A stretch of 64,000 nt of DNA from contig CP063166.1 of the NCBI GenBank assembly GCA_016806145.1, positions 5,332,001 through 5,396,000 on the forward strand, in the 5' to 3' direction. This DNA is from Variovorax paradoxus (lineage in GTDB: Bacteria; Pseudomonadota; Gammaproteobacteria; Burkholderiales; Burkholderiaceae_C). Under the pieces are notes generated by a model that had not been told where the DNA came from, ran no database searches, and worked only from the letters and a program-made list of their open reading frames with translations. The position numbers were made by a program, and so were the translations under genes. The first letter of the stretch is position 1. Each line of letters opens with the position of its first letter. Below are positions 60,089 through 64,000 of the stretch, piece after piece.

Positions 60089-60380
60089 GCAGACCTTGGA
60101 AAAAAGCGACCAGTACCCCGCGCCTGCTGGCTCGGCTCCGACGCTGGCGGAGCGGATCGACGCCATCGAGCAATTCCTGCAGCAGCTCGTGGTGCTGCTG
60201 GAAGTCGAGCCAGACCTAAATCGAGAGTGCATCGCTGCGTGGATTGAAATATCCACCTCGAGCGCGAGCGCCCATGGCTTATTGACGCTACGAGAAAGAG
60301 CTGCGATGGAGCGGCTGTGCGCGCGCGTGTTCTCGCCTGCGGTTGAAGTGCTACAGCCGGCGGCGGATTGCCTGTCATGA
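60087..60380 (+). CDS. Hypothetical phage protein, opposite to the early operon
   Basis: 97 residues. Coherent helical protein (TLAERIDAIEQFLQQLVVLL, LNRECIAAWIEISTSSASAH). Its ATG overlaps the start codon of the CII-like gene on the other strand (shared CAT/ATG), so the two promoters would have to lie within each other's genes. Not recognised. Confidence 0.5.
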   Translation: MQTLEKSDQYPAPAGSAPTLAERIDAIEQFLQQLVVLLEVEPDLNRECIAAWIEISTSSASAHGLLTLRERAAMERLCARVFSPAVEVLQPAADCLS

Positions 60381-60545
60381 AGAGGGAAGGAAACGCGCCG
60401 GCCAACGCCAGGCGCATCCACCTAGCGCGAGGGCTACACATGAGCGCCGGCTCCCTGGGCATCAACTTCCAGACACCCGCGCGGCACATCCACGTACCTG
60501 TGGCCAAGCGAAAATTCCTCGATCTCCATTTCGCCAGAGGCACTC
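60381..60545. other. Short gap in the plus-strand pair, no gene supported
   Basis: 165 bases. An open frame starting ATGA at 60377 runs through it, but its product (MKREGNAPANARRIHL...) is basic and lacks any recognisable pattern, so no gene is called. Confidence 0.3.
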
Positions 60546-60836
60546 ATGCACGATCCGGAAGAGTTCCAGAAGCAGACGATCAAGGCCATCACCGATCTTC
60601 AAAACATGCTTGCGCAGAATCAGAGTCGCCTTTTGGCGCTCTCGGCCGTGGTCCGAGCGGTTCTGACTCAGGTTCATCCGGCGCGCATCCATCAGGTGAT
60701 CGAGGAGTTCGACACCGGAGTCGATCAACTAGTCGCGCAACTGGATCCGAAGTACCAACGCCCCAAATACTGGGAGGAATGGTCGGAGTTGCTTCAAGAC
60801 CTGCAGGAGAAGATGAAGGGTGCGCCGCCAACTTGA
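60546..60836 (+). CDS. Hypothetical phage protein, helical
   Basis: 96 residues. Long helices (PEEFQKQTIKAITDLQNMLA, RIHQVIEEFDTGVDQLVAQL) and a Lys/Glu end (ELLQDLQEKMKGAPPT) suggest a coiled-coil dimer. Lies antisense to the leftward early transcript with the preceding gene, 165 bases after it. Not recognised. Confidence 0.55.
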   Translation: MHDPEEFQKQTIKAITDLQNMLAQNQSRLLALSAVVRAVLTQVHPARIHQVIEEFDTGVDQLVAQLDPKYQRPKYWEEWSELLQDLQEKMKGAPPT

Positions 60837-60898
60837 GCAACGAGACGCGCGCATGCGCGAGGTCGGTTTCGGCGATGCCGGGAAAGATGCGTTCGCAC

Positions 60899-61261
60899 TT
60901 AGCCATGCCAAGCTTCCCGTTCTCGTCTGCGGAGCGCCTCGACGCCCACCTCACCCAGCACGCACATGAAGCCAAGAAGACCGTGCCCGCACCAAATCAA
61001 CGCGACAGCGAGCGCTATGCCGAAGGCGCGTACATACCGCCATCCGTAGGCATAGGGCAACGGCCGATCCTCCGGACGAAGCTGCACGGCCGGCAGCAAC
61101 ATGCCGACCCCGAAAACTCCAGAAACAACAATCCACGCCGAGAGGACGTTCCCGGCGCCCGGCACATCGCCGACCTTCCAGACAAGCAGCAGGGCGCACT
61201 CGGCGCCGATGCCCGCCCAATCGATCACGGTGGCGAGGCGACGGCTGATGCAGCTAGGCAT
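60899..61261 (-). CDS. Small multi-pass membrane protein
   Basis: 120 residues from ATG 61261. About four TM segments (TVIDWAGIGAECALLLVWKV, LSAWIVVSGVFGVGMLLPAV, AFGIALAVALIWCGHGLLGF). The start overlaps the cro stop by 8 bases, so it is an early gene. A superinfection-exclusion role is possible by position but not shown. Confidence 0.6.
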   Translation of the reverse strand: MPSCISRRLATVIDWAGIGAECALLLVWKVGDVPGAGNVLSAWIVVSGVFGVGMLLPAVQLRPEDRPLPYAYGWRYVRAFGIALAVALIWCGHGLLGFMCVLGEVGVEALRRREREAWHG

Positions 61262-61475
61262 GAGCCCCTCCTCCACAATCGCCCACCGGGCCGACATCGA
61301 TGCCCAAGAGAGCCGGCGGAAGGTGCTTCCGCGCCTGGGCCGCGAGAACGCGGTCTTCGATGCGTGGCGGAAGCTCGTCCGGCCACTTATCGACCGCTTG
61401 GTAGGACACACGTACTGCTGCCGCAGCGGCAGCAATCGTGCCTCCTAGCAGTTCAATAGCTGTTGACTTGCGCAT
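61254..61475 (-). CDS. Cro-like repressor
   Basis: 73 residues from ATG 61475 (MRKSTAIELLGGTIAAAAAAV). The HTH pattern (GGTIAAAAAAVRVSYQAVDK, WPDELPPRIEDRVLAAQARK) is that of phage Cro/YdaS-type proteins. Divergent from cI with the operator at 61484-61499 between them. It should turn off cI in the lytic path. Confidence 0.85.
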   Translation of the reverse strand: MRKSTAIELLGGTIAAAAAAVRVSYQAVDKWPDELPPRIEDRVLAAQARKHLPPALLGIDVGPVGDCGGGAHA

Positions 61476-61483
61476 GCGCGATA

Positions 61484-61554
61484 TTGAACCACAGTTCAAC
61501 ATTGTTCGCCACCGCAGTTCAAATCATCTCTGCGAATATGCAACCATGGTTGAA
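61484..61554. promoter_or_regulatory. Right operator region between cro and cI
   Basis: TTGAACCACAGTTCAA (61484-61499) is a perfect 16-bp operator with TTGAAC arms. A half site CAGTTCAAA lies at 61515-61523, and CAACCATGGTTGAA (61541-61554) overlaps the cI start codon, allowing repression of cI at high concentration. Confidence 0.75.
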
Positions 61555-62244
61555 CTAGGTGAGCGGCTGAGTTCCGCGATGAAAGACCGCGGGGTCTCGA
61601 TTTCTGCCTTGGCCACGGCAGTGGGAATGTCCTATCAGGGCATCCGAAAGATCGTGCGTGGCGAAACGAAGGAAATGGAGGCGAGCAACTGCGACAAGAT
61701 CGCCGCCTTCCTACATATCAACAGCCGTTGGCTCTCGACTGGCGTAGGTGAGATGTCGTCTTCACCACCGGCAGATGGGGATGCAGCGAGCACCGAACTC
61801 CCCGACGGGGCGATTCCAGTAGATCCGGAAAAGGCGAAACGTATCTGGGTCGTTGGCAAAGGGGCTGGCGGACTCGCAGCCCGCATCTGGACCGATGGGG
61901 ACTACCCCGTCGGAGTAACCGAGCGATACGGCCTGGTCGCCAGCACGGACCCGCATGCATTCCTGACTGAGGTCAGCGAGGAAAGCATGATCCCGAAGTA
62001 CACGCCGGGCGATTTTGCACTGGTCGAGCCAGGCACAGAACCGGAACTTGAAGACGACGTGCTGGTGCGGTTGATCGGCGGCGAAACCATGATCAAGCGC
62101 CTTCTCTCAAGGCGCGGGGCATATCGTTTCGGGAGCTACAACAGCACGGCCGTGCTTCATTTTCCATTCGATCAGGTCGATTGGGTGTACTACGTCGCGC
62201 ACCCTGTGCCACGACGCAAGATCAAGTCACGCCACTGGGACTGA
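61546..62244 (+). CDS. CI-like repressor with S24 self-cleavage domain
   Basis: 232 residues from ATG 61546 (MVELGERLSSAMKDRGVSIS). HTH: ALATAVGMSYQGIRKIVRGE; cleavage pair A107-G108 in GKGAGGLAAR; catalytic Ser147 (SEESMIPKYTPGD) and Lys184 (ETMIKRLL). Cleaved on SOS, like the UmuD protein of the same prophage. Maintains lysogeny through operators on both sides. Confidence 0.9.
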   Translation: MVELGERLSSAMKDRGVSISALATAVGMSYQGIRKIVRGETKEMEASNCDKIAAFLHINSRWLSTGVGEMSSSPPADGDAASTELPDGAIPVDPEKAKRIWVVGKGAGGLAARIWTDGDYPVGVTERYGLVASTDPHAFLTEVSEESMIPKYTPGDFALVEPGTEPELEDDVLVRLIGGETMIKRLLSRRGAYRFGSYNSTAVLHFPFDQVDWVYYVAHPVPRRKIKSRHWD

Positions 62245-62312
62245 ACCGCAGTTACGAAAATCTTGCGGACAATTTGAACTGTGGTTGCAATCATGATTGA
62301 ACTGTGGTTCAA
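62241..62312. promoter_or_regulatory. Left operator region after cI
   Basis: TTGAACTGTGGTTCAA (62297-62312) is the exact reverse complement of the right operator. A near copy TTGAACTGTGGTTGCAA occupies 62274-62290 and a partial TGAACCGCAGTT lies at 62242-62253. Rightward early genes start just after, so this is the equivalent of the lambda left operator. Confidence 0.75.
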
Positions 62313-62333
62313 TATTTCCATCTCAACACGGAG

Positions 62334-62531
62334 ATGGAAGTGCAAACCACAGCCACACGCAGCTATCGCTGCTTCTACACGCCCAAGGATGCCCTCGGGC
62401 ACCTAACCCCCTCGGATACCGGCGCCCTGCCCTTTGTGCAGGTGCTGGCTGCAACTGCTGAGCACGCTCAGCACAGCGCCCGCCACGTCACCGGATGCCC
62501 GGTGGCCGAAGTCGTCCGCATCGAAGACTGA
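62334..62531 (+). CDS. Hypothetical early phage protein
   Basis: 65 residues (MEVQTTATRSYRCFYTPKDA...). It follows the left operator directly; a GTG at 62304 inside the operator would lengthen it by ten residues. Soluble, contains AATAEHAQHSARHVTGCPVA. First gene of the rightward early unit. Not recognised. Confidence 0.5.
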   Translation: MEVQTTATRSYRCFYTPKDALGHLTPSDTGALPFVQVLAATAEHAQHSARHVTGCPVAEVVRIED

Positions 62532-62534
62532 GCG

Positions 62535-62885
62535 ATGGCACGCGCTCAGATCAACCACGCGGCACCCGGCCGCGCGACCGGCGGCCTCATCGCCACAGGA
62601 AACGCGCGGGTCGAAATCTGGCTGCGCACGACTGGCCGCAGGCGCCAGGCCTTCTACCGGTGCGCCGCCGTCGGCATCGCGACTTGGCAACCCCTCGGCG
62701 TGCCGCTCGCCAACAAGGCAATCAAGGCCGGAAAGATCAGCCTCCCCGGCATCGCTGACGCGCCCGTCGCGCAGTGGGAAGACGAGGAGGAAGACCACCC
62801 GCTGGCCGCCGAATTCGCCGCGCGCGCAACCGCGCTCAACGGCGAAATTGACGTGATCAACCTCGCCGCACGGGGCGCAGCATGA
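62535..62885 (+). CDS. Hypothetical early phage protein
   Basis: 116 residues, basic first half (ATGNARVEIWLRTTGRRRQA) and acidic tail (AQWEDEEEDHPLAAEFAARA). Starts three bases after the previous stop and overlaps the next start (ATGA). Not recognised. Confidence 0.55.
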   Translation: MARAQINHAAPGRATGGLIATGNARVEIWLRTTGRRRQAFYRCAAVGIATWQPLGVPLANKAIKAGKISLPGIADAPVAQWEDEEEDHPLAAEFAARATALNGEIDVINLAARGAA

Positions 62886-63313
62886 AGACGCCGGCCATCC
62901 CGCCGTCGCTCTACGGTGTGCATTGCGCCATCGTCAGCTTGCCGAGCCAGCTCTGCGAGCGCTCCCGCCCGCTGCAAGAGCGCTATGTCTTCTTCGAGGC
63001 CAAGGGCGAACCCGGCGCCCACCTCGAGAAGCTGCTCGCCATCACCTGGGGCGTGGACACGCGCGGATGGTGCGAGAACTGCTGGATCTACAACGTCCGC
63101 TCCGCTCACGACCGCATCGCGGAGGCAGTGGGCGAGGGCAATTCGCGCGTCTTCGAGTGCGGATGGGGCGGCCCTGAGCGCATCACCTACATCGACCGCG
63201 CCGACTGCGATTTCCTCGTGACGCCGCGCATGCGGTCGCGCCTTGAAGCCGCGCATGCAGAAGCCATGGCCGCCGCAAAGCGCCTGCGCGCCAGTGCGAG
63301 GGCGACATCGTGA
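62882..63313 (+). CDS. Hypothetical early phage protein
   Basis: 143 residues. Soluble with several Cys/Trp (GWCENCWIYNVRSAHDRIAE, CGWGGPERITYIDRADCDFL). Starts by ATGA overlap with the previous gene and ends by overlap with the next. Not recognised. Confidence 0.55.
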   Translation: MKTPAIPPSLYGVHCAIVSLPSQLCERSRPLQERYVFFEAKGEPGAHLEKLLAITWGVDTRGWCENCWIYNVRSAHDRIAEAVGEGNSRVFECGWGGPERITYIDRADCDFLVTPRMRSRLEAAHAEAMAAAKRLRASARATS

Positions 63314-63498
63314 GCGCAGCGCAGCACACACCTGGGCCGCTTCCTGCGGCGCCGCTTTACGGCTTCTTCATGTTGCCGCGTGGCCTGCTGCTCAAGGTGC
63401 ACGCTGAGCCGTGCGTGTACGCACCGGGCTACTTGCAGTCCATCCGCCCGCGCTGGCCCGGCGCCGCCCCTAGCCAGGCCACCGAAAGCGCAGCGTAA
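63310..63498 (+). CDS. Hypothetical small early phage protein
   Basis: 62 residues from a GTG overlapping the previous stop (GTGA). Pro/Ala-rich with YGFFMLPRGLLLKVHAEPCV; no TM certain. Its stop TAATG overlaps the next start. Not recognised. Confidence 0.45.
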   Translation: MSAAQHTPGPLPAAPLYGFFMLPRGLLLKVHAEPCVYAPGYLQSIRPRWPGAAPSQATESAA

Positions 63499-63770
63499 TG
63501 ACCTTCCTGTTCCGCTGCCCCGAGTGCCGCACGCGCCGCCGCGACTATGGGCTGTTCACGCAGCACCTTCGCGCGACCGGGCATCGCCTCTGCCGGTGCG
63601 GCGGATACCACTTCGAGCACCGCCCGGGCTCGCCGTATTGCGAGCGCAATCCGATGAGCGCCGCCCTGATCGCCAGCCGTGCCGGCGCATCCGACGAAGA
63701 GGTGTTCGACATCGCGCTCGAGATCTCCCTCACCACGACGATGCGCGCGACCGCGCATTGCCCCTTCTGA
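63498..63770 (+). CDS. Small Cys-rich phage protein, zinc-ribbon-like
   Basis: 90 residues. CPECRTRRRD near the N-terminus and a second HRLCRCGGYHFEH / CERN set suggest one zinc-binding site. The C-terminal part is helical (GASDEEVFDIALEISLTTTM). Overlaps the previous stop by one base. Possibly nucleic-acid binding; not recognised. Confidence 0.6.
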   Translation: MTFLFRCPECRTRRRDYGLFTQHLRATGHRLCRCGGYHFEHRPGSPYCERNPMSAALIASRAGASDEEVFDIALEISLTTTMRATAHCPF

Positions 63771-63781
63771 AAGCGCCACGC

Positions 63782-63940
63782 ATGAATCGCGATGCGCACC
63801 CCACGACGCGAGGCCCCATGCGGACCTCGCCCGTAGAGCCCTGCCCGGGCCTTCTCAAAACCGCCGCCATGTTGGCGGTGCCCTTCGTCCTGCCCTGCGC
63901 CCTCGCGGCGATGTGGGTCTACGCCTGGAGCACTCCATGA
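63782..63940 (+). CDS. Small membrane protein
   Basis: 52 residues with one TM at the C-terminus (LAVPFVLPCALAAMWVYAW). Start ATG 63782. Ends by ATGA overlap with the next gene. Function unknown. Confidence 0.45.
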   Translation: MNRDAHPTTRGPMRTSPVEPCPGLLKTAAMLAVPFVLPCALAAMWVYAWSTP

Positions 63941-64000
63941 GCATTCTCGTTCCCGATCAGCGCCGCCGTCGCCCCATCCAGACGCCGCGCAGCGGCCCCG
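63937..64000 (+). CDS. Start of a further early phage gene (cut by window end)
   Basis: Only 21 residues are visible (MSILVPDQRRRRPIQTPRSG, basic). It is coupled to the previous gene. The prophage continues beyond the window, so the integrase and right end are expected further right. Confidence 0.4.
   Translation, partial: MSILVPDQRRRRPIQTPRSGP

Noticed and set aside
60377..61459. 363-residue plus-strand frame
   Set aside because: It overlaps a coherent 96-residue gene and runs antisense to the membrane protein and cro; composition is that of a shadow frame.

Overview
The window looks like a GC-rich betaproteobacterial chromosome of the Comamonadaceae/Burkholderiales type, most like Variovorax. 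The reasons are a TrpRS carrying a C-terminal DUF1508 extension, a dgdA/dgdR pair close to the Burkholderia cepacia one, a complete Nit1C cluster, and many divergent LysR/operon pairs. No rRNA, tRNA, CRISPR array or insertion sequence was recognised. Family assignments are from motif reading, without database searches.

Host part (1 to about 25.3 kb). The order is: the end of trpS; a LuxR-type response regulator facing a membrane histidine kinase; a VOC protein; and a MocR regulator divergent from the Nit1C operon (MSMEG_0572-like protein, nitrilase, radical SAM enzyme, GNAT, AIR-synthase-like protein, MSMEG_0570-like protein, flavin oxidoreductase). A TTGATTGCATC-type repeat lies on both sides of the MocR/Nit1C promoter region. 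Then come a LysR/MFS divergent pair; a leftward small-GTPase/roadblock operon followed by a PBP-like protein with degenerate catalytic motifs; an NRAMP transporter; dgdA with divergent dgdR; a TetR regulator with a small membrane protein; an M20 lipoprotein peptidase; a multi-pass membrane protein; and a LysR.

Prophage (about 25.3 kb to beyond 64 kb; right end and integrase not in view). This is a lambda-like siphovirus prophage. Late genes run leftward: terminase (57.7-55.1 kb), gpW, portal, S49 protease with a nested scaffold, decoration protein, capsid, neck genes, tail tube, tape measure, large tail proteins, then lysis genes (31.0 kb). Immunity sits at 61.3-62.3 kb as cro and cI, with 16-bp operators on both sides of cI. 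Leftward early genes include a CII-like regulator and a replication initiator containing an iteron-type origin. Rightward of cI are short early genes.

Accessory cargo in the prophage: (1) an AT-rich nucleotidyltransferase-DUF262 pair next to the left end; (2) an SOS module of SRAP, umuD and umuC with a LexA box over the umuD start; (3) a four-gene AT-rich cassette between a Mor-like gene and gpW, with its own promoter, resembling an ABC-three-component conflict system preceded by a small membrane protein that shares its signature motif. Cargo 1 and 3 are the best candidates for undescribed defence or exclusion systems.
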